The notes beneath the pieces are model-generated. The model searched no databases. It had not been told where the DNA came from and saw only the letters and a list, made by a program, of their open reading frames with translations. 33,195 nucleotides of DNA from Spirulina subsalsa CS-330 (GTDB lineage: Bacteria; Cyanobacteriota; Cyanobacteriia; Cyanobacteriales; Spirulinaceae), in contig NZ_JAQMTY010000266.1 in the NCBI RefSeq assembly GCF_028330765.1, positions 1 to 33,195 on the forward strand. The letters run 5' to 3'. Of this stretch, positions 14,997-22,867 are shown in pieces (the first letter of the stretch is position 1; the number at the start of each line of letters is the position of its first letter). A program made the position numbers and the translations under genes.

Positions 14997-17180
14997 ATGC
15001 TGAACCGTCGCCACTTTTTGCAATTTGCCGGAGCTACCCTTGCCGCTGGGGCTGGGTTGCATCGCCACCTTCTCGCCCAACTGACAAGCCACGCCCAGGT
15101 TCTCAGCCAGCGAACGCCCCGTAAGCTGGCCTTGTTGGTGGGCATTAATGACTACCAAAATGATTTGAATCCGCTCTATGGATGTCTCACCGATGTGGAG
15201 CTACAATATCAACTCTTGGTGCATCGCTACGGATTTTTACCCCAAGATATTGTGCGCCTGACCGATACAACGGCCCAAAAACCGACCCGAATCAATATCC
15301 TCACTGCGTTTGAAGAGCATCTGATCAAATCAGCCCAGCCCGGTGATGTGGTGGTGTTTCACTATTCTGGCCATGGCTCACAGTTACAAGACCCGCAACC
15401 GCTGACCGCTGATGGGTTGAATGGGACTATTGTTCCTGCTGAGGGTCAAAATGACATTATGGGCCGCACGTTGTTTCTACTCCTGTCGGCTCTCCCCACG
15501 TCTCAAGTCACAACCCTACTGGATAGTTGCTTTTCGGGTGGGGGACTGCGGGGGACAGTGCAGTTTCGGTCGATTAACTCCCGTTTGGCACGGGGATCAG
15601 AGCTGCCCTCTGCCCTGGAACTGGATTATCAAGAACAATGGCGATCGCGCCTAGGATGGAGTCCCACGGATTTTCAGGCACGTCGTCAACGCGGGATTGC
15701 TCAGGGTATTGCGATCGGTTCGGCTCGGCGCGATCAACTGGCGGCAGATGCGCGTTTTGAGGGGTTTTTTGCGGGGGCGTTGACCTATTTGCTCACGCGC
15801 TACCTGTGGCAACTGCCCCTGAATCAGCCTATCGAACGGGTCTTTGTGGATTTGCAGCGGAGCACCAAGGATGTGGCTAATGTGAATGGGGTCGCTCAGG
15901 AGCCAGTCTTTGAAGCCGCGATCGCGGGCGATCGCCAAGAACTACCCTATTTTTTGAGCTTGGCCCGTCCTGCGGCTGAAGCCGTTGTCCTCAAGCAAGA
16001 AGGGGCACAGGTTTACTTTTGGCTGGGAGGAGTCTCAGCCCAGAGTTTGCGAAATTTTACCAGCGGAGCCATCTTAACGACGATCGCGAGGGAGAATCAG
16101 CCGGCTGTGGACATTGAACAACTCCAGCGCGAGGGGCTGCGGGGTTTAGGGCGCATTATCAGTGGTGCGGGCACTGTGCAACCGGGTGATTTACTGCGGG
16201 AGAAGATCCGAGGTGTGCCCCCAGACCTGAATCTACGGGTGGGACTGGATCAATCTCTCGGTGCGGAGCGTGCCCAATGGCAAGCAGCCCTCCAAACGCT
16301 CACGGGTCTGACCACTGTTCCCGTTGAACCGGGGCGATCGCTCGACATCATCCTGGGGCGATTGACTGTTGACCCTGCACCAACATCGCGCCCAGAACCG
16401 CCATCTGGGAACCGTTGGGGCTTATTGACCCCAAGTTTGACACCTATTGCTGCCAGCTTCGGGCCCGCCGCAGAACCCCTCAGTACCGCGATCGCACGGT
16501 TAACCGTCAAGCTCAAAACACTCCTCGCCACCCGTCTGCTGAAATCCTTGGTGAATGAACAGGCCTCAACCCTCAATGTCACCACCCAACTTTACCCCGT
16601 TGGACAAGCTCCCCCGCCACAACCGATGCAGGGGAGCCGTGCAGCCCAAGAAACTGGGCAATTTTCACGCCTTCCCACGGTCGCAGCGGTGCAATTTGCC
16701 CCCGAAACGACCCTGCAACTCAGGGTCGAAAACCAAGAACAGCGCGATTTATACCTCGCTGTCCTGATCATTATGGGTAATGGGGATCTCGCTGTTTTGT
16801 TTCCCTATTGGGATGCCCCCGAAGATGCCGCCCGCATTGCCGCTGGTCAGACCATCACCGTACCGCGTCCGGATGATCGGTTTCGCTTCACGGTTAAAGG
16901 CCCGGCAGGATTTGCAGAATTATTAATCTTGGCGAGTGTTACGCCGCTGCGAGATGCCCTGCGGGGGTTGAATGCGATCGCTACCCAGCGAGGTACTCGC
17001 TCCGGGAATCCCACCGTTTTGCAAGGTGATGATCCTCTGACCATGATGAATGCGCTGTTGGGCGACATGGATCGTGCGACTCGCAGTTCTCCGATTAAAG
17101 TACGTCCCCGCGTCCAAGCCTTAGATGTCAATAAATTTGCAGTATTTTCCACCACAATTGAAGTCGTTGAGGCTGATTAA
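14997..17180 (+). CDS. Tat-exported caspase-like (C14) protease with DUF4384-type C-terminus
   Basis: The 727-residue protein starts with a twin-arginine signal (NRRHFLQF followed by an Ala-rich core). The caspase-like domain begins KLALLVGINDYQ (about 42) and has the catalytic pair His126 (HYSGHGSQ) and Cys178 (LDSCFSGGG). It thus resembles bacterial metacaspases/orthocaspases, which cut after basic residues. After a linker, about residues 575-655 match DUF4384 (LQLRVENQEQRDLYLAVLI...LFPYW...FRFTVKGPAGFAELLILAS), a module often paired with bacterial caspases. It lies 96 nt after the CHAT gene on the same strand and is probably cotranscribed. Tat export means it folds, probably with a cofactor such as calcium, before crossing the membrane. 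Confidence 0.92.
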   Translation: MLNRRHFLQFAGATLAAGAGLHRHLLAQLTSHAQVLSQRTPRKLALLVGINDYQNDLNPLYGCLTDVELQYQLLVHRYGFLPQDIVRLTDTTAQKPTRINILTAFEEHLIKSAQPGDVVVFHYSGHGSQLQDPQPLTADGLNGTIVPAEGQNDIMGRTLFLLLSALPTSQVTTLLDSCFSGGGLRGTVQFRSINSRLARGSELPSALELDYQEQWRSRLGWSPTDFQARRQRGIAQGIAIGSARRDQLAADARFEGFFAGALTYLLTRYLWQLPLNQPIERVFVDLQRSTKDVANVNGVAQEPVFEAAIAGDRQELPYFLSLARPAAEAVVLKQEGAQVYFWLGGVSAQSLRNFTSGAILTTIARENQPAVDIEQLQREGLRGLGRIISGAGTVQPGDLLREKIRGVPPDLNLRVGLDQSLGAERAQWQAALQTLTGLTTVPVEPGRSLDIILGRLTVDPAPTSRPEPPSGNRWGLLTPSLTPIAASFGPAAEPLSTAIARLTVKLKTLLATRLLKSLVNEQASTLNVTTQLYPVGQAPPPQPMQGSRAAQETGQFSRLPTVAAVQFAPETTLQLRVENQEQRDLYLAVLIIMGNGDLAVLFPYWDAPEDAARIAAGQTITVPRPDDRFRFTVKGPAGFAELLILASVTPLRDALRGLNAIATQRGTRSGNPTVLQGDDPLTMMNALLGDMDRATRSSPIKVRPRVQALDVNKFAVFSTTIEVVEAD

Positions 17181-17218
17181 TACAGACATCGCTAAAATGC
17201 TCGATTCTAGGCCGTAGT

Positions 17219-17331
17219 GTCACGGCACACGCTAATTAGTGGGTTACATCGGATCGCTGAATTGCAGTGATAACAGGAGTTTAAGCCGCCTAACCCACCC
17301 CACAATAAAATATTATTTTAGCTGTGTCATG
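17219..17331 (+). mobile_element. MITE-like 113-bp repeat, copy B
   Basis: This is the gap-free partner of the inverted copy at 6569-6681 (91/113 identical by my count). GCCGTAG flanks it directly (17211-17217 and 17332-17338), consistent with a 7-bp target duplication. Internal GTGGGTTA and TAACCCAC arms can pair. It lies immediately downstream of the caspase-like gene and might end its transcript. Confidence 0.7.
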
Positions 17332-17418
17332 GCCGTAGCGGGCAAGATGCCCGTACTACGGCTCGGAACATACATATAGCACTAGCCAGAGCGGTTAGGA
17401 CATTCAAAGGTTCTGGAA

Positions 17419-17438
17419 CAAGGGGCTTAAGCCCCTTG
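17419..17438. terminator. 20-bp palindrome, possible terminator of the GlmS-like gene
   Basis: The sequence is self-complementary over 20 bases, centred on CTTAAG with AAGGGG and CCCCTT arms. It lies 51 bases beyond the stop of the leftward GlmS-like gene. There is no good T-run on either side, so it may instead be a repeat remnant: a related CTAAGCCCCTTGCCTGT occurs near 22833. Confidence 0.35.
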
Positions 17439-17489
17439 CCTGTCCTAATGCCCTTGTTGATTGCTATATTTCCCGGCTTGTTGAACGGG

Positions 17490-20400
17490 TCAGAGCCAAC
17501 CCTTTTTCGCTTTGGCGATTTTGGGGGGGTGGACGGGTTCCACGTCGTAGAATGTGCCGAGGCCCTCGTATTCGGCGAGATAGTCGCTTTCGTAGAGGGT
17601 GCGATCGCTGCCGTGGGGTCGGGAAATTTTGACCTGGTGGGGACGGGTCGCGCCGCTTTCGTCAACCAGGAAATGGTCGGTGAGTTGTTTGGACTGTTCG
17701 CCGTTGCTGAGTTCGAGGGCGAGGTCTTTGAGGACGATCAGGTAGGTTTTGTGATCAAGAGGCGCGGCGGGGTAGCGCTGGGTGTGGATCGCGATCGCGC
17801 CCTGTTCACTGCCGAGAAAGCCGCCGATTTCGTGGGGGCGATCGTCTACGGTCTGTTCCCCTGCGAGTAAGCTCAAGGTGGTGAGAATCCCTTCCCGGCG
17901 TTGCCCTTCCATGCGGTCAAAATAATGGGTCGTGTGACAGGTGTGGGTGAATTCTTTAAGGACGGTTTGGGCGTGGTGGGTGACCTGCGATCGCACCTCA
18001 TCATCAATCGCCATCGCCTGAGCATCGACCCGCAACAGGGCATCCACAAAGGGCTGATTCCACTGTTCGATCCTCTGCGCCAATTCCTTCTTTTTCAGCC
18101 CCCAAAAATAGGAGATGAGATGGCTGACAATGATCACCTGAAAGGGATAGAGGACGATACTATCGGCGGGGTAGGTGAAAATATAGTCCGGGGCGTAGTC
18201 GGGGATGGCGGCGAGGCGATCGCGATCGCGCTCGTGGGCAATGAAAAACGAGGTCGCCACGCGGGGGCCAATTTCCGCCGCCGACTTAATCGCCCGCGCA
18301 TTGAAAAACGGCCAAGAGGGTGGCGGCGCATTGTGGCCGAGAATCGACCCCAAGGTGTAGCGGGTGCGGCGTTTCATATGGGCATATTTGCCATGCTGGA
18401 ACTGGAAGAAATGCCACCCCGCGAACATTTCTTGAATCATTTCCGCCGCCTTGTGGGCCTGCTCTTCGGGCACGCCGTCGAGATAGCCCGTATAGACAAA
18501 ATCGAAATTGCCGCCGACGAGTTCATGGCTCATGGTTTCAATTTCGCGGATCAGGGTGCGATCGCCCACAATCTGCTTCGCCACCTCCGGCAACAGCGCC
18601 AACTCCGCATAAATTTTCTGGGCATAGGTAGCCGAAATATCACCCCGCACCTCCCCCAGGTATGTATGCAATGCCAACTGCCACTGCAACGATGCCATCG
18701 CCGCAAAGGTCGATCCCACACATTCCTCTTCTGGTAGGTTGGTAATCCCCGCCCCCGCCGCCGGTTGAATCACCGCATCCAACCCCCGGCCAATATTCCC
18801 CAAGGGACTCGCCTCAATATTCGTCACCACATAGATCCAAGGCGTTTTCGTCGCGATAAACGCCTGGAGGTGTTGGGGGAGATCCGTGCGTTGGGTGTCG
18901 GGTTTGACGAGGGCTTTTAATTCCGTGAGCCGCGCCTGAGCCACAATCACCTCAGCGAGGTTCGGGTCGCGCCGCTCAATTTCCGCCTCAATGCGGTTAA
19001 TCACCGCCGGTAAACTGGCGAGTTCATGGGTGAGTTTAATCGTGTCGGACGTGCCCCCGGAATTAGAGTTCGCCAAAAAGAGCGTGTCACGCCCCACCGA
19101 CGGCGGAATCGTATCCGACCCGGTGAACCCATCCAAATTCACCACCGGCAGCGTATTTAAGCCCAATTTCCGCGACAGATTCCCCGCGATCATATTGATC
19201 AAAAAGGACGTGCCGGCCGCTCCGGTGACGATCTGGGTCAGGTTTTGAATCCGTTGGCGGCGAATGGCTTCATCTTCTGTGCCCATCACCAGGCCAATCC
19301 CATCGGCTCCGGTGCGCAGTTTCACCTGACCGTCTTGGCTGATGGTGAAAAGTTTCTCGCTGTTTTTTTGGAGGGCGAGGGGTTGAATGACGATGATTTC
19401 TTCGCCGTATTTGTTGTAGGGGCAGGGGATGGGCTGATTATCCAGATCGCGATATTGGATGTTAAACACCTTGAGGGGGGCGAGGCGTTCTTGGCGAATA
19501 TCGGCATGGATGTAGGCATCGGCTTGTTTTTGCTTTTCGATGCTGATCAGGGGAATGTCCTGGCCGCGATAGATATTGAACATTCGCACCTGACCGTCGG
19601 CGGTGACTTCGACAATTTCACCCGGCAACACGTCGTAGATGGGGGCAACGCCTTCGGTGATGTGGGCGGTGGCGCGGATGTCGTTGAGGAAGGTGACCTC
19701 TTGAATGGAGGCTTCGGCGAGTTCGGTGCGGCCACTGTCGAGACTGTGGGGGTTGAGCAAAACCATTTGCTCTTTGAGGGCGTTTTCTTCGGAAGCGGAA
19801 AGGAAGGCGACGCGGTTGTAATTGCTGATGTCGTAGGATTTGGGGAGGTAGAAGATCAGTTCGCCCCCTTCTTCGCCGCCCCGTTCTGTGCCGCCCCGGA
19901 GCATGGTGTAAGTGCCGCCGCCGAGCATCCCGTAGCTGGGCTGACCGAGGGGGGTGAAGGATTGGAAGGTGAATTTGTTTTTCGGGTCGGAATATTCGAG
20001 GATGCGGGCGAGGAGGGCAGCGGCGATCGTGACTTGTTCGGCTCCGGCCGCTCCCATGATCGCCGCCAGTTCGAGGAGTTGGGAGATTTTTTCGCTGGCT
20101 TCGGAGAGTTCGTCATCACGGAGAAAGCCCTGTTGGGTGAATTGGGCGATCGCTTGTCCGTTGCGATGGTGAAAGGCGATGGTTTTACCGCTGAGTTTGA
20201 CCTGAAGCGTTTTTTGGGCAAATTCAATGCCGAGATCGTAGGCTCCGATTTTGCCGTCGCTGGTGACGGTGGCGCTGTCGCAATCGAGATAGTCCGGGTC
20301 AATGTAGGCGAGGCGGTGCAAGGCTCCGATCAGTTGATCCGCCCGCAAATGTTCATAAAGAAAGCGTTTCAGGGCCGGTTCAACGCAGGAGTCGGAATTG

Positions 20401-21071
20401 GAATTGAAGTGAAAGCCTTCGTAGGACAGAAAACTTTTATAGCGGGCCGCGTCGTTAATGTCGCCGTTGTGGGTGTCAGAAAAAATACTAGGGCCGAGGT
20501 CGTTGTCCCGTTCGTCAAAAAAGAGGTCGCCTTGGCTGCTGAGTTGATAGAGGCGCAGGCGCGATCGCGTCAGGTTCTCCTGATGGGGGTGGGCGTTGCT
20601 CTCGGAATACATATCCCCCTGGGAGGCTTGGCGCACATGGGTTTCCCAGTTGGTGAGGAATTCATTGTTATGGAGGCTAACGCGCTCTAGGAGGGCATCC
20701 CAGGTTTTCAGCAGGTCGCCCCCGTCCCGCGACACTTTAATCTGTGTTTGAGCGATCGCTTTAATCTGCCCCGCCAAATCCGTCATTTCCGCATGGCTCA
20801 GTTCCGTGCGATCGGCGTAGGGTTCTAAATGGGCAAAGACGCGATCGAGGGGAATCGTCCCGATCGCCATCCCCGCTGCATCGTAACCCGCCTTGGTACT
20901 GCGTTTCGAGCAGTCCTCGGCCACCGCTGTGGCGTAGGTATTCCGGTCGTGCAAATCCGCTTGAATCACACTAGGCGATCGGAGGCTATAGGTTCCGGTG
21001 GCCGGGTGTTTCGAGAAAAAGAGATACTCGATCTTAACGGGACTCAGGCAGACGTTAAAGTTACGACACAT
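17490..21071 (-). CDS. Oversized GlmS-like protein (class II amidotransferase plus SIS domain)
   Basis: The 1193-residue protein resembles glucosamine-6-phosphate synthase but is about twice the usual 600-630 residues. Met is followed by Cys2, the position of the Ntn-type amidotransferase nucleophile. Further GlmS-like landmarks are GYDAAGMAI (62-70, compare GYDSAGLAV), NAHPH (159-163) and THNGDIND (200-207). A SIS-type sugar-phosphate isomerase domain is seen at AAGTSFLINMIAG (about 616-628) and LANSNSGGTSDT (about 667-678, compare SQSGETADT). A later LYPFQVIIVSHLISYFWGL resembles the GlmS C-terminal helix. Long insertions separate these parts. It lies 87 nt downstream of a ferredoxin gene. 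It may be an amino-sugar enzyme with a non-standard substrate or a regulatory relative; ordinary GlmS is unlikely given the divergence. Confidence 0.8.
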   Translation of the reverse strand: MCRNFNVCLSPVKIEYLFFSKHPATGTYSLRSPSVIQADLHDRNTYATAVAEDCSKRSTKAGYDAAGMAIGTIPLDRVFAHLEPYADRTELSHAEMTDLAGQIKAIAQTQIKVSRDGGDLLKTWDALLERVSLHNNEFLTNWETHVRQASQGDMYSESNAHPHQENLTRSRLRLYQLSSQGDLFFDERDNDLGPSIFSDTHNGDINDAARYKSFLSYEGFHFNSNSDSCVEPALKRFLYEHLRADQLIGALHRLAYIDPDYLDCDSATVTSDGKIGAYDLGIEFAQKTLQVKLSGKTIAFHHRNGQAIAQFTQQGFLRDDELSEASEKISQLLELAAIMGAAGAEQVTIAAALLARILEYSDPKNKFTFQSFTPLGQPSYGMLGGGTYTMLRGGTERGGEEGGELIFYLPKSYDISNYNRVAFLSASEENALKEQMVLLNPHSLDSGRTELAEASIQEVTFLNDIRATAHITEGVAPIYDVLPGEIVEVTADGQVRMFNIYRGQDIPLISIEKQKQADAYIHADIRQERLAPLKVFNIQYRDLDNQPIPCPYNKYGEEIIVIQPLALQKNSEKLFTISQDGQVKLRTGADGIGLVMGTEDEAIRRQRIQNLTQIVTGAAGTSFLINMIAGNLSRKLGLNTLPVVNLDGFTGSDTIPPSVGRDTLFLANSNSGGTSDTIKLTHELASLPAVINRIEAEIERRDPNLAEVIVAQARLTELKALVKPDTQRTDLPQHLQAFIATKTPWIYVVTNIEASPLGNIGRGLDAVIQPAAGAGITNLPEEECVGSTFAAMASLQWQLALHTYLGEVRGDISATYAQKIYAELALLPEVAKQIVGDRTLIREIETMSHELVGGNFDFVYTGYLDGVPEEQAHKAAEMIQEMFAGWHFFQFQHGKYAHMKRRTRYTLGSILGHNAPPPSWPFFNARAIKSAAEIGPRVATSFFIAHERDRDRLAAIPDYAPDYIFTYPADSIVLYPFQVIIVSHLISYFWGLKKKELAQRIEQWNQPFVDALLRVDAQAMAIDDEVRSQVTHHAQTVLKEFTHTCHTTHYFDRMEGQRREGILTTLSLLAGEQTVDDRPHEIGGFLGSEQGAIAIHTQRYPAAPLDHKTYLIVLKDLALELSNGEQSKQLTDHFLVDESGATRPHQVKISRPHGSDRTLYESDYLAEYEGLGTFYDVEPVHPPKIAKAKKGWL

Positions 21072-21158
21072 GGATTCTGACGAATAAGGAAAGGCAACCC
21101 CTATTTTAATCGGTGCAGGCGATGGGTTTTGTTCAGAATTCTCGCCGTAATCTAGCCA

Positions 21159-21398
21159 TTACCAGAGGGGGTCTGTGTAGAGGTTAATCGTGATCTGGGG
21201 TTGACCGGCGGGAATGGACGTAATGCAGGCACAGATGGAGGTTCCGTCGGCGAGTTCCACCTCGCAAGCATGGCAGGAACCCATCAGGCAACCCGTGGGA
21301 ATCGTAATCCCCGCACGGGCGGCAACGGTAAGCATGGGTTCACCCACTTCGGCGGTGGTGGTGACTCCATCGGGCAAAAATTCAACCTGGACTGACAT
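21159..21398 (-). CDS. Short [2Fe-2S] ferredoxin
   Basis: The 79-residue protein is a beta-grasp ferredoxin with Cys37-x4-Cys42-x2-Cys45 (TGCLMGSCHAC) and further Cys57 and Cys59 in SICAC. The fourth ligand is therefore only 12-14 residues downstream, unlike the roughly 29-residue gap of photosynthetic PetF, and closer to the [2Fe-2S] domains of molybdenum hydroxylases and similar short ferredoxins. It probably donates electrons to an unknown cytoplasmic partner. It sits 51 nt after the TPR gene and 87 nt before the GlmS-like gene, all on one strand. Confidence 0.88.
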   Translation of the reverse strand: MSVQVEFLPDGVTTTAEVGEPMLTVAARAGITIPTGCLMGSCHACEVELADGTSICACITSIPAGQPQITINLYTDPLW

Positions 21399-21449
21399 GG
21401 TGCGATCGCGATTCTTTAAGGTGTGCTGTGGGTATTATGGCGCATCCCC

Positions 21450-22070
21450 TCAACCGGGCGATCGCAGTTGGCAATGGACGCGGGCCAAGTGCCACATATA
21501 ATCATCAAGGCGAAAATTGTTGGCCGCCCTGTGGATCAACTCCAGGCCAGCGGTTCCGGTCACTTCGCCATACAGTCCCGCGTAGAGGTGGGCGTAAAAT
21601 TGGCCAGTTTTACCCAGGGTTTGGCTCGCGTTGAGGAGGTCAGCCGGGCCGATTTGACCCGTAAAAAGCTGTTGAATGGGGGTCATTATCGGACGGCGAT
21701 CGCGCACCCGCTGCGGTGCATCCCCATACACCCGCTGCCGCGCCGCCTCCATCCCCCCAAGCTGCGCCACACACAAACACCACCACACCGTTTCTTCCAC
21801 ATCCACCCCATTCACCGCCAAATCCTGCTCAAACTGCCGCGCCCCTGCTTCGTACCGCTCGGCATAGTAATAGGCTAGACCCCGCTGCCACAGATAAGGC
21901 GTGACCGTCGGATCAAGCTGTTCGGCCTGGTCAAAATCCGCGATCGCCCCCTCAATCTCCGCCGCCATAAACCGCGCCATCCCCCGCTGAATATAGGCTT
22001 TTGCAGAGTTGGGTTGACGCTGGATCTGTTGCGTCCAATGAGTAATGCGATCGCGCAGTTCTTTAATCAC
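21450..22070 (-). CDS. TPR-repeat protein
   Basis: The 206-residue protein has tetratricopeptide repeats over about residues 10-85 (for example [20 protein letters not shown] then [19 protein letters not shown]). The C-terminal half is helical, with [11 protein letters not shown] and MWHLARVHC. It has no signal peptide. The start is GTG at 22070, overlapping the upstream stop in GTGA, so translation is coupled to the TM2 gene. It resembles widespread cyanobacterial TPR proteins of unknown partner. Confidence 0.85.
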   Translation of the reverse strand: MIKELRDRITHWTQQIQRQPNSAKAYIQRGMARFMAAEIEGAIADFDQAEQLDPTVTPYLWQRGLAYYYAERYEAGARQFEQDLAVNGVDVEETVWWCLCVAQLGGMEAARQRVYGDAPQRVRDRRPIMTPIQQLFTGQIGPADLLNASQTLGKTGQFYAHLYAGLYGEVTGTAGLELIHRAANNFRLDDYMWHLARVHCQLRSPG

Positions 22071-22519
22071 AGATCAAAGCGATACCGAATCGCCCCTGAA
22101 ACTGGGTCATTACCAATGTCAGCATACCCCTCTCGCACCGCCTGTTCTAACACCGCTTTCAGCGGCTCAGGGTCTAACTCCGTCAGCATCGCCGCTTGGG
22201 CGAGAGACAGATCCCCATTACGATCTTTAGCAGCTCCTAAGAGCTTTTGCCTGGGAGTCTTAACTCCTGTGGCTGGTTCTGGAGTTGCAACATTAGTGGC
22301 AATCTCTACAGCAAAGCGTTCAATATCCTGGTTGCGCGATCGGACTAATCCCGGAATTAGGAATACATCGATTAATTGCCCTATCCCCAACAAACCGAAT
22401 GTCAGCAGATACAGAATACCACTGATGCGTTTACCTGTGTAGAAACGATGCAGACCACAGAATCCTAGAAGACCCGCACACCATAACAGATAGGCGATCG
22501 CTACATTTGATTTTGGCAT
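22067..22519 (-). CDS. TM2-domain membrane protein
   Basis: The 150-residue protein has an N-terminal TM2 domain: two hydrophobic helices (about 6-24 and 33-55) around the characteristic GLHRFYTGK turn. The C-terminal 65 residues (from about [20 protein letters not shown]) look like a small winged-helix-type fold, ending IRYRFDL. Function is unknown in this family. It is first in a leftward run followed by the TPR gene with a four-base overlap. Confidence 0.87.
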   Translation of the reverse strand: MPKSNVAIAYLLWCAGLLGFCGLHRFYTGKRISGILYLLTFGLLGIGQLIDVFLIPGLVRSRNQDIERFAVEIATNVATPEPATGVKTPRQKLLGAAKDRNGDLSLAQAAMLTELDPEPLKAVLEQAVREGYADIGNDPVSGAIRYRFDL

Positions 22520-22867
22520 AACAAAGCACCAAATTAGTTCATATACCCTTTATTATAATTGAGGGTACTTAGAAACTCACCAATATTCTGATGTGATATC
22601 ACTTTAAGAATCATGAATGGTCAAAAATAAATTGATACAAAAGCAATATTTTTTAACATATGCAGTATTTTGCAAATCACATTGATTAGGGTTAGCAATA
22701 AAGGGCTTATGAGCATTAAAAATTTAATCTGGTAATCGTGCAGAGTGGGCAGTGCCTACCCCAAGCCAGTTTTGGCGATTGCTTTGGCAGTGTGCAATCA
22801 CAGTATTACCAGATTATTTTCTTAAGTGATCTAAGCCCCTTGCCTGTTGGGGGAAGTCTACGAATTG
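22520..22867. other. AT-rich intergenic region upstream of the TM2 gene
   Basis: These 348 bases, lacking HIP1 sites, separate aspA (ending 22868) from the start of the TM2 gene. An AT-rich stretch at 22535-22560 (TTTATTATAATTGAGGG) is a plausible promoter zone for the TM2 gene. The half-palindrome CTAAGCCCCTTGCCTGT near 22833 echoes 17427-17443. I see no gene. Confidence 0.45.

Larger units (their letters stand above)
17181..17489. other. Convergent intergenic region with MITE copy B and a 20-bp palindrome
   Basis: The 309 bases lie between the caspase-like gene and the GlmS-like gene and carry no credible gene. They hold the MITE-like repeat at 17219-17331, a GGGCAAGATGCCC hairpin at 17340-17352, and the palindrome at 17419-17438. 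Confidence 0.6.

Noticed and set aside
19245-20690. Long + strand open frame of 481 codons opposite the GlmS-like gene
   Set aside because: It is antisense to a gene with clear family motifs, and its Gly/Val/Phe-rich content mirrors the codon pattern of the other strand.
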